Notes: generated by a model from the sequence alone, not told the origin. DNA of 64,000 nt from Pseudeuparius sepicola (GCA_963920635.1 OY987298.1:4745691-4809690), one strand, 5' to 3'; shown: positions 12,917 to 26,058, counted from the stretch's first letter. A program made the numbers and translations.

Positions 12917-13156
12917 TTATGTTTGATCAATGTATATTTTATTACAATCAAAACAAAGAATTTTATAAACAACTCCTGACTTTTCAAATAAATTTATAGG
13001 AGTTACTAACATTGAGAAACAGTTGGATACTGTAAATAAATTACCGAGTAAATTATTACTTTTTGCAAATTTTATGTTTTCATCTTTGAGTAATTTAATA
13101 AGTTTTGGTGTCAATTATTTTGCGTACGATAAAGATTTGAAAAATATGGGTTCTTG
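12917..13156 (-). pseudogene. Penelope-like element 3' fragment (GIY-YIG start)
   Basis: Translated on the minus strand, a short frame reads through YAK-stop-LTPKLIKLLKD and ends with SGVVYKILCFDCNKIYIDQT. The latter matches the start of the GIY-YIG endonuclease domain that follows the reverse transcriptase in Penelope-like retroelements (family pattern GVYKIxCxxCxxxYIGQT; here D replaces the usual G of YIG). The preceding linker is also typical. The frame carries a stop and is truncated before the rest of the nuclease, so it is a dead fragment. Its RT part is not adjacent; another Penelope-like RT fragment lies at 35254-36210. Confidence 0.6.
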
Positions 13157-13384
13157 TTGAGGAACGACATTAGTGTTGTTTTGTGTGTGTAGAAAAAATA
13201 ATTTTATTAACTAATTTTTTTGGGTAAGAATTTTTAATTAAAATATCTCTCAATTTAATTGACCATTGTATTTTTTTGTTGGATGTGAAAGTTTGTCGAC
13301 TCTATATTTTAAACCTTTTTAATCAAATTAGTTTTCATATTAATACTTAAAAAAGTGTTTAAATCAAATTCGCAATGTTCTTTT

Positions 13385-13523
13385 ATTAATTCCAATTTTT
13401 AACTATATTTGATGTGACTACAGTTTGTTCAGCGAATGTTCGGCCCTACGTCACAACTCCCGTCCTTGTCTTACTCGTGAATATACGATAGATATCGGTA
13501 TATAGTTAAAAATTGGAATTAAT
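13385..13523. repeat. 139-bp small foldback element
   Basis: Perfect 23-bp arms (ATTAATTCCAATTTTTAACT... and its complement) flank a 93-bp centre that is GC-richer than the surroundings. No coding content is present. It looks like a MITE-like foldback; no convincing target duplication was identified. Confidence 0.75.
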
Positions 13524-14393
13524 TATTTACATTGGTTATACATTTATTTCGCAAGACAAATAATGTTACTAAACATTTTTTATCTTGGCGGGATCTGTAT
13601 TGTATTAAATTATTAGCCTATACGTTTATTATTCGTTTGAGATAAAACAAGACCGGCGCGCCGCCCTTGATAATATTATAAAAAAAAAATTAAATGCTCT
13701 AAAAAAGAATAAAATAAACTTTGAAATACATCATACCAAAGCAAACCAATGATTTTGTTTCACACGAAACAACACAACACAAAAATATATACACAAAACC
13801 AAAATCCGTAAAATAAAGCTCAATCCTTATTTCCATGCACGGCACCGGTTGTACTGGCTTAACTGGCCCACGTCGACACCTGCTCCATGGATCTCCGAAA
13901 CGCCGACGCATCAAATCGCTACGCTCGTTTTCTTATTGGTTGCCTCCTTGACTAGGTCGACGTCGACCGCATAGAAACCTTTGAATTTTGTACGGGTGAT
14001 TTCTGCTGATAGGTCTGGTATTTGTACCAGTAGCAGTGCGTGGTAAATGCTATGAAATAGATCGCGCCCCGTATATCACTGTGTTCCAAGTGAGTTCATT
14101 TATACTATACCTACTACAGTAGATTTAACTAATACCCTTAAGCTTTTTCATTCGGATTTCTTCAGAAAAACGCAACGGAGCGTAGGTTGGCTCAGCTTCC
14201 CTGAACCTGAGAATAATGCACCGGTTTCTAGAAACACGGGTTTAAAAACTATGGACCTCCTTAGCCCGAACTAAGTATAGAGAAAGTGCGATTGATTGTT
14301 TCTCGGAGAGGCACCATCAGTTTTTATCTGTGATAAATGAAGCGGTCCTTGGAAAACCCCTTGAGGGTAAAGAGAATATCTCGCAAATTAATA
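13524..14393. other. No gene seen
   Basis: AT-rich sequence with a moderately GC-rich patch around 13840-14000. No domain, RNA gene or terminal repeat was recognised. Confidence 0.5.
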
Positions 14394-14411
14394 TACAGGA
14401 TGTATGAATAA

Positions 14412-14621
14412 GTGCGAAAAATTCAGTATTATAAAACTTCTGTTCAGGATACTGAAGAACTGAGAATCCGCATTATTGATTCGTGTGGAATGATTCAAAA
14501 TTCTGAGGGAGGTTTGAATAGAATACGTCGCCGGTTGGGATTCTTGTGTGATAGCTGGTGGCAGCCATTTTTAACATTTTGTGAAATTTTACATACATGC
14601 AGCAACAACAAATGCCTCTAA
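14412..14621 (+). pseudogene. Mariner-like transposase C-terminal remnant
   Basis: The frame includes TEELRIRIIDSCGMIQNSEGG and RIRRRLGFLC. This resembles the C-terminal segment of insect mariner-like transposases, where a pattern like LRxRIxxACxxI, then RRxxxCI, then NGGHFE closes the protein. The closing motif appears only in another frame (AGGSHF), so there is at least one frameshift. No catalytic region lies upstream: the left terminus begins within 20 bp. Confidence 0.6.
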
Positions 14622-15298
14622 AGTTGTTATATCAGCTTTTATTGAACACGTTTGCACTGTTTTCTAACCTACTCAAAGATTTGGCAGACACATTTTAGGT
14701 TTCGGTATTCTACTTACAGTTTTATAATTTTAAGGATTAGTTTGAAGGCATTTTATGTTACAACTTTATTGGTCTGAGGCCCCCAGGGCCCCTTTTCTCC
14801 AGTTTGTCATTGCTTTTCCTGTAGAGCTTCCATAGATTTTCTAGAAATTTGCTAGAACTTTATGATTTGTACATCTATCATTGGCCAGGAATATTCTAGA
14901 GTACCATGTCTCTATTCTTCCATTTGAGTATATTAGCTCTGGGAATTGGGCCTGGAAGGAAGTAAAAGGTTATAACGCGATTTCTGTGCAAAATTCTAGC
15001 GCGTTTGGAGTGTTATTTTGAAATTCGGTACAAAATGTTAGTTTTTTCATTTGAAGTATTCAAAAACATAATATGTAAGTAGTTTTTAGTTTAATACCAA
15101 AATTTCTGTCTTGTGTTCTCTGATGAATTGACTTTTTTAGAAACTATAAAACTTATAAGGAAAATAAAAGAAGACGTTTTTGTTTTGAATGATCCAAGCT
15201 AGCAGCAATTTATTTTTATTAGACGATATTCTGAATAAAGAAAAAATGTGCAGGGACAAAATAGCTTCTAAATTGACTCTAGAAATTTTGTTATTTCG

Positions 15299-15407
15299 AA
15301 ATTAGTCCTGGCATAAAAAATTATAGTAAAATATATATAATAAAAAATAGACAAAATTAGTCCTGGCATAAAAAAATTATAGTAAAATATATAATAAAAA
15401 ATAATTT
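15299..15407. repeat. Two-copy tandem duplication of about 54 bp
   Basis: The unit beginning AATTAGTCCTGGCATAAAAA occurs twice back to back with small length changes in an A/T run. It lies inside the mariner-like element near its right end. Confidence 0.85.
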
Positions 15408-15460
15408 TAAAAAAGTAATCACCTCCTGATTTTTGCGCACTTATTCATTTACACCCTGTA

Positions 15461-18400
15461 TTTCATGCTCTTAAATATCAATGACCTTTATGTACTCTAT
15501 TGGTTCATACTTCCAATCTTTGACTATACCTACAACTAGGGTTCCTAAATAGGGAGAGTTGGAACAATAAAGTTATTAGTGTCATTATTATTTTGCACCG
15601 CAAAAAATTTAGGTTTCCGTAGAAACTGTACGTCAAGATAGAGTTTTTTTTATTTAGGTCATGATTTATGTCAAATTAAAGCAAAATAATGGGAACTCAT
15701 GGGCCCTCTATATAAGAAAAGTTATTAGGCGTAAATATTAATACCATTATAGAATAGTACAAGTTTTGAGTTGACAAAAATAGCAGCATGAAAAAAATAA
15801 TACTGTCATTTCAAATTTATAATGATTCAAAAAAGATATGTAAAATATTGCAAATTAGTTTTCAAGCATTAAATGGTTGCAGCTGCCCGATTATTAAAAA
15901 TAACCAAATACCTGGTACGGCGAAAATAATATGGTTTAGCGCGTTTAGCCTTCATGTATTATTTCACTCATCCAGTATCACAATCACAAAATGTTCTGCA
16001 GAATTATTATTACAGAAAACACTAGAGAAAAGAGCAAATAAGATCTCCATGTATCCAAAAAGTAGTGGTAATTTATATGTAGACCATGCAGTCCTCAATA
16101 GCTAATAAAATTATTGGAACTGGACAGAAACTAGAGCAGAGGTTACCTACATTAGAAGACATTGTTGAGATATGTTCTAGATTATATTATATATAAATTT
16201 AATAAATAATTAATTTTCAATTTTATTACCAAGTCGTATTTGTTGGCAAAACTTATAGTTTAATAATTGTGATCTTCATTGCTACACTTTTAACTTTTTC
16301 ATAACAGTGTCACAACAGATTACCAGCCAGATGCGAAAGTAAGCGGCCAACAGCAATACAATATTGATTTATCAGACGTAGATTGCCCGCACCAATGCAT
16401 TTATAAATTCGGAGTGTTCTATGGAAAAGATTGGGCGCACCAATAGATTTTATGATTTAATGTAGGTACCTATTTAATTATGGATTAATACAAAACAGTC
16501 GAAGCTTAAAATATTATAGTATTATTTTTTAAGTGGTTTACAACAATAAAAGAGAATATTGGCTACACAATTATTGCTAAACTACATACTTTTGCATTGA
16601 ATTAAGTATTATGAATGTCTGAAACAACTAAAACAATACATCAGGAATTCAAAACGAAAACGAAGTATTCAAGAAAAGTTATAGGTATCAGCGGATCATA
16701 CAAGTGGCTTAATATATTTATTTTTCGATTAGTTTTTTCAGTTTTCGTTGAACTTTTTGGATTGCGATTTGCATATTTTAAGGTATAAAATATCCTTTAT
16801 CTAACAAATAAGTTAATTACATATATCGTACTTTAGGAAAGTGTGCACATGTATGAATGAAAATATTTTGCTCATTTCGTTTAAAAAAATCGAAATTCCT
16901 TTGCTACCGGAAACATCATCAAAAAACGACAAAAATATATTTCATATATATAATACTTTTCGAGTATTTAAATACCGACTTATTTCATAATAATATAATA
17001 ATACTACACCTAACTAATTATTGTAACGGAAATTTTGTCATTTCCATTACAACAAGTAGGAAGCAATAATTTACCAAATCAATTCAAATTTCAAAAGAGT
17101 TAATTTAGATCTATACCGTATAACAAATACAAATCTATTAATCAAGTTTCACTTTTATCTCAAAAACTCAATTATCAATTTTTCTATCCAGTCTAAATTT
17201 CATTTTTAACAATTTTTGTATCATTTGTGGCCACACCTTTTAATGCAGAACCAAAAATATCAACTTTCTATCTGCTTTCCTTTTTGATTCTTCTGGTATA
17301 ATGTTTCGGACGACGCGGGAAGTTTTTATACATCTAAAAATAGTATTTAACGGCGGCATTTTTACGAATATTCGTTGATTCCGATCCAGCCACGCCGAGA
17401 GGCCACACTCCATCACAGGTGATATACATTTTTGTTGATATTTCTCGCACATTTTCATATGCAATTTATTTTCTTTTGAGCAAGGTATTTATACCATATT
17501 TTTCTGTTATTGTAGGCCTCAAAAATCTCCACCTCAAAATCTCAACCTCAAATCTCAAAATTTGAAGTCAAAATAATCCAAATTCAAATAGTTTTCCTCT
17601 ACCTAATTTCGACCCGTTTTCTTCGATTGGTAACTGAGTGAGAGCCCAAAATCAAGACATATTTTCTATTTGAGAAATCTGCATCATTTGATGGTTTGTT
17701 GTCACCTGACTTGGAGGATCACTTTCTCTTCTGGGAATGGTTAGGCAAAACATTGTTTGGTACTGGCCACTGTCTACTTTGACCGATGTAAGAGAGGAAT
17801 GAGGCGATCGCTGCACCTATTTTGGATTTAACGTCAATGACGAGATAACTACCTTTATTTTGGATATTTTTATGTTGGCTTTATCGAATTAATAATTATT
17901 ATCTATCAAGCTCAATTTTTGCTTACCTGTATCACATTTACCTATTTATTTTGTGATACAAATGCCTCAGTTTGTGGGAAATTATCCTTAGAAGATATGT
18001 GTGTATTACATAATATAAAGAAAGTTATTTCATGATGAAATATTGAGATTTTCTTCTTTGGATAAATGTTTGCCTACATTAATCTAAGTTGCTTTTGAAT
18101 TTATCGTTAACTGTAAATTGTTTATATCTTACCTTATCGTGTCTATTGCTAAAAAAAAAACTAAACTTTGTATATATTTTGGGGTTTGATTAGTTATTAA
18201 GGGAACAAACCTAGTAATTTAGAAAATTTCAAAGTTACTTTTTTTGCAAAGTTTTGTAAGTTTACTTACAAAAAATTTTCATTTTGTTTTGATTATAAAC
18301 GTTTCAAGTATGTGAATATAGTTATTTGGATTGAAAATATACCTATTGCATTATTTTTAGAAAAACAGAAAGAATCTCATTTCTGAAAATAACTAGCGAT

Positions 18401-18892
18401 CTTGTTCATAGATCTTTCAATTTTCTCTAATATTTTATCAAAAAAAAAATTTTTTTCTTTAACAAAATTCAATTACTTTGATTACAATAGCTTTCCTTTT
18501 TTTTTCTGTGACTAGACAGATGGCGCCCACGGCCTTTTGAGTAAAAAAAATATACCTCACTAAATTACCTGAACCTACCCTTTTATGCCACTCCAACAAA
18601 CCCCGAGCAGTCCGGCTATATAACGTCACGATTCAAGGCTCAAAAAAAAAGTCAACATTAAAGAAAGAAACAAATAACTACGTTATATATTTTCGAGTGT
18701 AAAAGTTGATAAAAAGGGGAACTAATAAGAGCTACACAAAATCTGAAAATAAAAAAATAAACCCAAACCATCAACAATTTTTATTACATTATAATAATTT
18801 CTCAACTTTTTACCTAGGTACTTAAAACTCTTGAAAGGTGCAATACAAAAATCTTGTCTCTCTCTGTTATCTATACGTATCATTCTGAATTG
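15461..18892. other. 3.4 kb AT-rich sequence, no gene seen
   Basis: Open frames of 60-105 codons exist (for example 15788-16105 plus strand and 17240-17464 minus strand), but none shows a recognised domain. This could be host intergenic or intronic sequence, or transposon decay beyond recognition. Confidence 0.5.
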
Positions 18893-19284
18893 CCGACGTT
18901 TTCATAATTATTATCTCATCATCTTCAGGGCACTACAATAAATAATAGCTAGCATCCCAGAATAACAATTAAACAAAATAAAATTATGTCATATTTTATA
19001 TTAGACGCGAGTAGGTTAGGTTAGGTTGCGCGGTTAGGAACGGACAGACACTAAACTCTAAAGGCGATTTCGATTTGACTGCACTTTTGCACTAATATGA
19101 TATGACAGTGACAAAGTGACAAAAGTGCACTCAGTGAAAAAGTGCAGGCAAATTACAATCGCCATAAATGTAAGTCCTCACGTCAATACATAACATATTA
19201 TTATTTTATTTCGTTGAATTGTGAATCTGGGATGCTAGCTTGTATTTATTGTAGTACCCTGAAGATGATAAACTAAATTGTCGG
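18893..19284. mobile_element. 392-bp foldback element
   Basis: The left arm 18893-18970 (CCGACGTTTTCATAATTATT onward, including ATCATCTTCAGGG and GCTAGCATCCCAG) is mirrored by 19217-19284. A second, inner inverted pair (GTGCACTTTT/AAAAGTGCA type) lies near 19078-19145. No coding capacity is present. It looks like a foldback or MITE family member; the transposase class is unknown. Confidence 0.8.
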
Positions 19285-19493
19285 AACTCCTGCGATTTGG
19301 AAAAGTATCTACCTAGCTTTACTTCACGACACGACCGAAAACTGACTCTCAATGCGTAAATTCATATAGAGTAGATTGTGAGTAATAATGATCTTCAAAA
19401 TAACCTTTGTTCAATTACTAAAAATTAAAATCAGTAATAAATATGAGAAGTAGAATATGCAGCGATAATAAAAAAAAATTGGGTTTTGCGTGG

Positions 19494-19575
19494 GACTTGA
19501 ACCCGTGACCTACGGTTTACTATCCGGACGCTTCTAACCCAGCGCTAAGTTCACTGCTGCTTGACTTTCCTATTT
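19494..19575 (-). other. tRNA-like (SINE-type) relic
   Basis: On the minus strand a B-box-like GGTTCAAGTCC is preceded, at about the tRNA distance, by an A-box-like TAGCGCTGGGTTAG. A T-run follows 15-20 bases downstream, as for RNA polymerase III termination. The acceptor and most of the T-stem do not pair properly, so it is not a working tRNA. It is more likely a tRNA-derived SINE or tRNA pseudogene relic. Confidence 0.45.
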
Positions 19576-19727
19576 AGCCACATTATTTGACACCAAAAGA
19601 TATAGGCATAGGTATTCTTAATTTTTCTTTGGTATAATTGGTAATTAAAAGTCGCTACTGAATCCCTTATACGCGCTGCCGCTATTACTTGGATTGACAT
19701 GATACATATTTTTATTCTATCATGTTA

Positions 19728-22102
19728 TACAGGGTGATTTATTCATAAATACATTAATTTTAACCACGTCATCAGGGAGGTACATATATACCGAAAACGC
19801 AAAAAAAAAATTTTTTGCTGCATGTTTAAATAATGGGGCAATTTATCCCAAATCCCGCGTAACGAGGCGCACCTGAACGCATGTGGCTACGACGTTATGC
19901 TGCAGCACATGGCACCGGCCGCGTCGTTGCCATTATTTATTGATAATTTAATTACGAAAAAATATTCAGTTTATCAATTATTTACCTAGTTGATATGCCA
20001 ATAACAGGGTGTTAGCACACCTTGGACTTGGCGTGTTCAGCATCTAACTCGAGAGACCCCTTTCACTACACTTTTCACAGCACCCGCTATAACAATACAA
20101 AAGGCCTTCACAATCACACGCACAAAACGCACTCAGTGTCTACAGAGGGTGGAAAATACTGAAACCTCAAAAGACTGAAACTGTCTCCGAAATTCGCTAG
20201 ATTTTGAGATTTAAGACAAAAGTTTTATTAAAAAGAACGCAGGCGTCCCATCCGCATTCCACAACTATTATTTATTACGTCAAACTTGTCATTGTCAAGG
20301 ATCTGCTGCCGGTTTCTATTGTATGTGGCGCCATCTCGTTGGTATTAACGTCGCCGAATCTGTGGTTGAGCTCTCAGTCACCCTCTGTGTGTTCAAAACC
20401 GAAAGTCTACAGCGCGCTTTATGACACGGTAACTAGCGAACCTTTCTAATAGATGGCAGCACGTACTACAGAAACCAGAGTTGCCTACATTCTGTAGGTA
20501 TATTCGGTACTCTTTGTGCAACATTTTTGCTTTTTTACCAAAACGGTTCTCTAGACAAATGCGGAAATGATAGACATAATAATGATCCTTCATGGAGAAT
20601 GCCTGCAGAATGTCAGTCAAGCTACCGCGGAACTATTTGGAAGCGCGCCACCTATCGGCAGGTAGCGAAACTAAGTACGAAACCACAACGACGTTTCATT
20701 ACGGGAATGCTTTCTACGAACGAAGTAGTGTCAATGAATGCGACATGGGACATAACCTTTAAAAATATCCAAACCAAAATACGGAGAATGTGCACTGTGA
20801 AATACGGGAAACAATAACATCACATGTGCGATTAGTGAGGCGGAGTGCGAGAAACGAAAGGAAATTCACAGTGCACTCTGCAGAAACTTGGCAAGGATCA
20901 ATGCCGCAAACACCAACGCGCCGCGTGCCGGAAATTCTCGGCCACGGGCAATCGCCAAGCTCCTTTTACGGAGTTCGGGCTACACACATCCTCCTACTCC
21001 TACTAACGACTGCACGACAAGGATTGTGACAAACAGAAGTCAAGAAAGCTAAGGACTTTTAGCAACCCATCATCCCTAACTCGCCCAGAAATAATACTAA
21101 GACTCGGTAGGTTACACATCAGGCTATACCCGGTAACATACCTAACGGCAGGAAAAGAAACTAGAAAAAGCTGTAAAGATCGAAAGGTGGAAATTAGAAA
21201 GATTCAAGTACTTACGACTGAACCAATGTCACAGAGGAGGACCACCCCCACGGAAACGATTCTATTGCAAATATGGATCCCTGGTAACAATGAAAAGCAA
21301 ACATAACGAGAAATAAAGGAATGAGAAGTGTATCGTTGGTGATGGTAACCAACTTTAGCGGAAAGTAAGGTAATTTTAAGCAACTGTATCCCAGAGATGT
21401 TGGCGAATTTTGACGTTCTTATTTCAGAGGAAGCAGAACAATCACAGAACACAACTACTTACTCTAGGAGCGTCTTGGTGTAGTAAAAAGGATTATCAGT
21501 GAACTAGTGAGCGGAAATATTAGTGCCCCAAGCGAAAGCGAGTGAAGTTCGTTTTATCGAGAAAAAATCGTCTTCAGTGGTGTCGAGGTCCACGAAATCA
21601 TGTAAGCCCCCTAGTTGAATAGGTACCTACTTAATAAAGCATCCAAAAATCAAAAGGTCACGTAAGCAGTCGTTTCATTTATTTTTCTCGTTGGCATTTA
21701 TCCCTTAAGGCTCGCCTTAAGGTGTCTCAGGGCAAAACTAACCGTTACAAGAGGTAAGCGTTAACATTTGTCCATAATTTCCGCAAGCATTTGGCGGAAC
21801 ATTCGCCTACAATACAAATAATTATGTACTGAAAACATTCCTTTAAATTTACGAAAGTTGCGTACATCTGGCAACAATGTTGACGCGCGCAACGGCAAGC
21901 GTCGTCCGATGCCTCATGCGCCCTGAAAGCAATCCAGTGGCAGCCGTAAATAGAGGGCCAAATAGGTAAAAATGCGGTTTAGAAAAAAAATAATTCCGGC
22001 TTTAAAAAAAAGTTGGAATTTTTTTAATTGCGATTTCGCATTCATAGCATTTTTCCCTACCCACTGTTAAAATTAATGTAGTTATGAATAAATCACCCTG
22101 TA
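19728..22102. mobile_element. Decayed mariner-like element, 2.4 kb
   Basis: Its left end TACAGGGTGATTTATTCATA (19728) and right end TATGAATAAATCACCCTGTA (22102) are inverted repeats that continue to about 38 bp (through GTTAAAATTAATGTA). TA flanks both sides. Inside are eroded traces of a transposase N-terminus (about 20550-20650) but no intact frame. The length fits a once-autonomous element of the TACAGGGTG group. Confidence 0.85.
20520..20960 (+). pseudogene. Eroded mariner-like transposase N-terminus
   Basis: A frame near 20570 reads TNAEMIDIIMILHGECLQNV, resembling the helix-turn-helix N-terminus (Pfam DUF4817 type, TNEEMxDMxxIYGEAxxN) of insect mariner-like transposases. Downstream the reading is broken by stops and shifts, and no DDE motif could be found. 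The call rests on the short motif and on its position inside an element with mariner-type ends. Confidence 0.5.
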
Positions 22103-23142
22103 TACCCGTCCGTACGATAGACGATAGTCTACCGCTCCGCTCTCCGCTTTATACCCAGCGTGCACCAGACTACTAGAGCCGCTTTATACCGAACAGGCAC
22201 CGGACCGTCGGTGTGGGCTCCGTCTCAGGAAAAGGCGCGCGGCCGCTTGCTTTCGCATCTGTCCTGTAATCTGTGACAGTGTATTTTGCCTACAAATACG
22301 ATTTAGTAACAGTAATTAAATTTATAGGAGGAGCTTTTCAAATAACCCGCCATTTGTTTAGTCTGTTCTTCACCTCATATATGGCGCGCGTGTATCACGG
22401 ACAAACTTTAATATAGGTATATAGATATTCCTGTGGTAAGAAGTTTGTTATGGAATCTATCTCACGAATTATTTTTCATCTTCAAAATTTATGTGACTTG
22501 AAAATTTAAAAGTGACATTATCGTCCTAACTCTCCCAATCCAGGAACTATACCTACAACATGTGTCTACTAAACAGGCGTGTAGTGTAATCATCAAAAAA
22601 ATGTTCAAGACGTCGTGTCTGTAGATACCTCGATCCTCAACTTTTATACCTTCCGGCGAGGCTGTTCAATTTTATAATTTCCTTTAATACACTCGGGCCT
22701 GCCCGACGGCTGGTATGATTTAGGCCGTGCCATCTGCCGGGCGCCGCGATAGAGAAATTACCGGGAGGAGTAGTAAAGAAAATGCATGGCTTTCATTTTG
22801 AATTTAATAAAAACTTCCGAGAATATGGAGCGTTAGTTCAAATGGGAGTTTTACTGCCGGCAACTTTTGCCTTTGAAGCAGTGGGGCGGCGCTTTCGGCA
22901 AGACATATTTTTCGAAATTTGCTCTATTCGCCAGTGGGTGGTGCGAGTACGACGTGACACTATTCGAGGATTTAAGTTTTATGAAAAAGGTGGAAAGTGC
23001 CATCGAATTTTACTCGGAATAGAATGTGACTTTATATATGACCCCCTTTTTATATAACCCTTGAGTAGATACTGTAGAACTTTTTAAATGTTCTTTCATA
23101 ATAGAATCTAACTCAATGTAAAAGCGATTAATTCATTTTTTG
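22103..23142. other. No recognised gene
   Basis: A GC-rich stretch follows the element end (22110-22260, and again 22690-22780). A 91-codon open frame lies at 22782-23057 (plus strand), without a domain I recognise. I do not call it a gene: it has no similarity I can name and no supporting signals. Confidence 0.4.
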
Positions 23143-23718
23143 AAGGAAAGTCGCCTAATTTCAGATGGTTTCCTAATTTCGGATAGTCTGAAGTTCCTAA
23201 TTTCGGATACCAGAAACCCAAAATTCTGGCTTAATATAATATGCTGGTTGCGAGTAAATTGTTTATTTTCAGAAAAAGTGACAGATCCATTGAAACTGGC
23301 TATTATAATGAGGTCAGAGGAAAACAAATGGGATACCTACCTATCCTAATGTCTCCAATTTTGTTGCGGTACCGAAATATTGGAAATTACATCAAACAAG
23401 CTAATAAAGAAGCTAGAAAAAACGTATGTGTGCGCCTTTTGTTCAAATATATAGTTTTTACACTTGTAGAAAGTAGTCTCTTAATATCGGATACAGTGTC
23501 CGAAATTTGGAACCTTTTTTCAGTCGCACCAAAATGTACCGAATTCATATACCGTCGTTTTCTTGAAAAACCAGCTGTAGTAAAATTCTTTTGACAACAA
23601 ATTTTGTTTCATTATAACACGTTGCATATGCTTATATGAAAAAATAAATAAAAACACTTCTGTATAATAAATACTTAGTAAATTTAAAGTAGTATCCGAA
23701 ATTCGGCGACTTTCCCTT
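23143..23718. mobile_element. 576-bp element with about 24-bp inverted ends
   Basis: The left end AAGGAAAGTCGCCTAATTTC (23143) is matched by the reverse complement of GAAATTCGGCGACTTTCCCTT (ending 23718). Several CCTAATTTCGGATA-like motifs repeat near both ends in both orientations, as subterminal binding-site repeats often do. The interior is AT-rich without a transposase. Confidence 0.7.
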
Positions 23719-23953
23719 ATCTTGTTCATCAAATTTAATACTGAAAGTAGCCGGATTTTATAAGAAAGTTATAAGTAGATTAACCCAAATATGCAAGTCG
23801 AATCCCTAAAAATACGCGCATAAATATGCAAATAATTTAGTCAAAATATGCAGGATAATTTTGATATTATGCAAATTAAGAAATACTTAAAAAATATAAA
23901 TTTATAGTTTCATTTATAAATAAAGATGATAAAATTTTCACGTCCCCAATAGG

Positions 23954-24590
23954 TTTTTACAAAAAGAAAGTTAGCGGCTTTATGGGACTATAAATTTTGG
24001 CAACTGGTGATATCATACCAACATCCAAGTTCTAATGGATGTGCCGGTGCTTTCATATTTAATCGTTCGGGAGGGTAGACTACGACAGCTGTTTCACCTT
24101 ATTAGGTTCATCAAGGCAGCCATAACCTTCCCGAACGACTCAAACCGAAACGGTAGCACTTATAATGGTGTAACTTGCACTTGGAGGTGAGAAACCAACC
24201 AGTGGCGCCATCTAGTATCAAGCTGATAGAACCAAAGCCGAAATTTCACAAAACATAGTAAACACCAACAAGAAAAAGTTAGGTTGGTGTTGAATCCAGA
24301 AAACTACAAAATAATGTGAAGAAGAAGCGACACAGGAAACAGGCTCATTGGCCATTGGCCATTCACCACTATTATAAGTGCTACCGTTTCGGTTTGAGTC
24401 GTTCGTGAAGGTTATTGCTGCCTTGATGAACCTAATAAAGGGAAACAGCTAGCTGTCGTAGTCTACCCTCCAGAACGATTCAAATATGAAAGCACCGGCA
24501 CATCCATTAGAACTTGGATGTTGGTATGATATCACCAGTTGCCAAAATTTATAGTCCCATAGAGCCGCTAACTTTCTTTTTGTAAAAATT
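23954..24590. mobile_element. 637-bp foldback nested in the hAT element
   Basis: Arms of about 225 bp (left from TTTTTACAAAAAGAAAGTTA; right ending AACTTTCTTTTTGTAAAAA) are near-identical inverted copies around a loop of about 180 bp. No coding content. It lies between the hAT left end and the transposase 3' end. Confidence 0.9.
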
Positions 24591-25985
24591 TACAAATAAA
24601 CATATAATATAATGTACATACAAATTTCTAAATGCATTTATACATTTACGTAGTGAAAGTAACAATATTTTATTTTAAATTTTCTACATACAGGGCGATT
24701 GAACTAAATCTAAATATGCATTTATTATAAATTATAAAAATCTGGTTGAAATTTAGTTGTAAAAACAATAAACCACTAAATGTTACTAAAAATTCTCAAT
24801 TAAAAAATTTTGTCTTCTATCAGAACATAAAAATTTATAAATAGAGAAACTCCTTTCCACATCAACCGATGTAAGAGGTGCGCTTTTAAAATTGCTCACT
24901 ATCACAGGATCCAAATCGATGGATTCGATAAAATCTCCCTTTAAAATATTTGCTACTTGGCTAAGAAACTGAAACCCACTATTTTTTCCATCACATTTCT
25001 AAATAAATTTTTGAAATATTTTGTCCCCAATTTTACCTGTGACATTTTGAAAAGCAACCTCAGATTGTTTTACCAGTTCTACACTTCGGGTTAATGGCAA
25101 ATTAGATTCCTCCATGTGTGTTATTGTTTTAGAAAGAAGAAAGCTATAATTTGCTTTTAGAAAGGAAAGTTGTTTCTTTATTTCCTTGTTTTCGAATAGT
25201 TGTTTAACATCTGTAAGGGACTGGGAAGATTCGTTTGCAAAAATTCTCGCAATAAAAAACTGCAGCTTCCAACCAAGTGCCCCATCTTGTAATAACAGGT
25301 CGAGGTGGAAGAGGAGTGTTTGGTAGTTTTTCTTTGTAGAACTGAATCCTTATAAGCGCTTTAAGGAAGACTTTTTCATGTTGGAAATTACAAGCGGAAA
25401 ATGTTTCCTAATTTCCTCAGCAACCCTATTTAAAGCATGAGCAAGGCATGTTACATGTATCAACTTCGGATAAAAGATTTTCAAATTTTGCCCGGCTCTT
25501 ATCATGTACGGTACTGCATCTGACAAAACGAGCAAAAAATTATCGGTAGAACAGGTGTAGGAAGAAAAAATTTTGATAATTCCTCTTGAACAAATTAGGT
25601 CACTGTCAATGCATTCGTTTTTCTAATTCTTTAGAAGCAATGAGGTAACATTTTGGTAACATCTCACGGCTAAGAACTCCAATTAATAAATGAGCAATAT
25701 AACGTCCTCTTGAATGGGTGGTTTCTTCAATACATATGTAAAAATATATGCTTTGACATTGTAGGTTAGAATTTCCACGTTCGATACTTGCATTAAGTCG
25801 CTATATGTCGAATATTGTGGGTGGAAGAACAAATAGGAAGTTTACATAACCAACAATAATGAATGGTTTCCCTACACCCTCTAACCCCTTCTAATAGCTG
25901 TAGAAGACGCCGAAGTCTTCTACATCTCACCGCTACTAACTATATATCAATTGGAATAAATAACACCTAGCCGATGGAACCCATA

Positions 25986-26058
25986 TCTCCGGTAGCTTAG
26001 TTGGTTAAAGTGCCTACGGCCACAGTAGGAGTCCCGGGTTCAAGTCCCGGCTGGAGTG
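25986..26058 (+). other. tRNA-like fold, copy 1 (not a normal tRNA)
   Basis: It folds as a cloverleaf. Acceptor TCTCCGG pairs with CTGGAGT apart from the first pair, the D-stem GCTT pairs with AAGT, the anticodon stem CCTAC/GTAGG is perfect, and the T-arm CCGGG-TTCAAGT-CCCGG is perfect. The anticodon loop is GGCCACA: CCA would read as tryptophan, but the invariant U33 is G. The body is most like a threonine-type tRNA. I read it as the RNA polymerase III promoter module of the dimeric element. Confidence 0.65.

Larger units (their letters stand above)
14394..15460. mobile_element. Mariner-like element, internally deleted
   Basis: The ends are TACAGGATGTATGAATAAG (14394) and, at 15460, the inverted CTTATTCATTTACACCCTGTA. 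The match continues inward through GCG(C)AAAAATCAG, giving inverted termini of about 33 bp. The outer TA matches mariner-type target use. The interior keeps only a C-terminal transposase scrap near the left end, followed by AT-rich filler and a short tandem duplication. It cannot encode its own transposase. Confidence 0.8.

Noticed and set aside
15788..16105. 105-codon plus-strand frame as a gene
   Set aside because: No domain, low-complexity AT-rich composition, no neighbours or splice evidence.
19010..19032. TTAGG-like telomere repeat (TAGGTTAGGTTAGGTT)
   Set aside because: Only about three units, internal to a foldback; too short to be telomeric.
25986..26058. Functional tRNA-Trp(CCA) gene
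   Set aside because: The anticodon loop lacks U33, the first acceptor pair is mismatched, and the sequence is part of a duplicated mobile unit.
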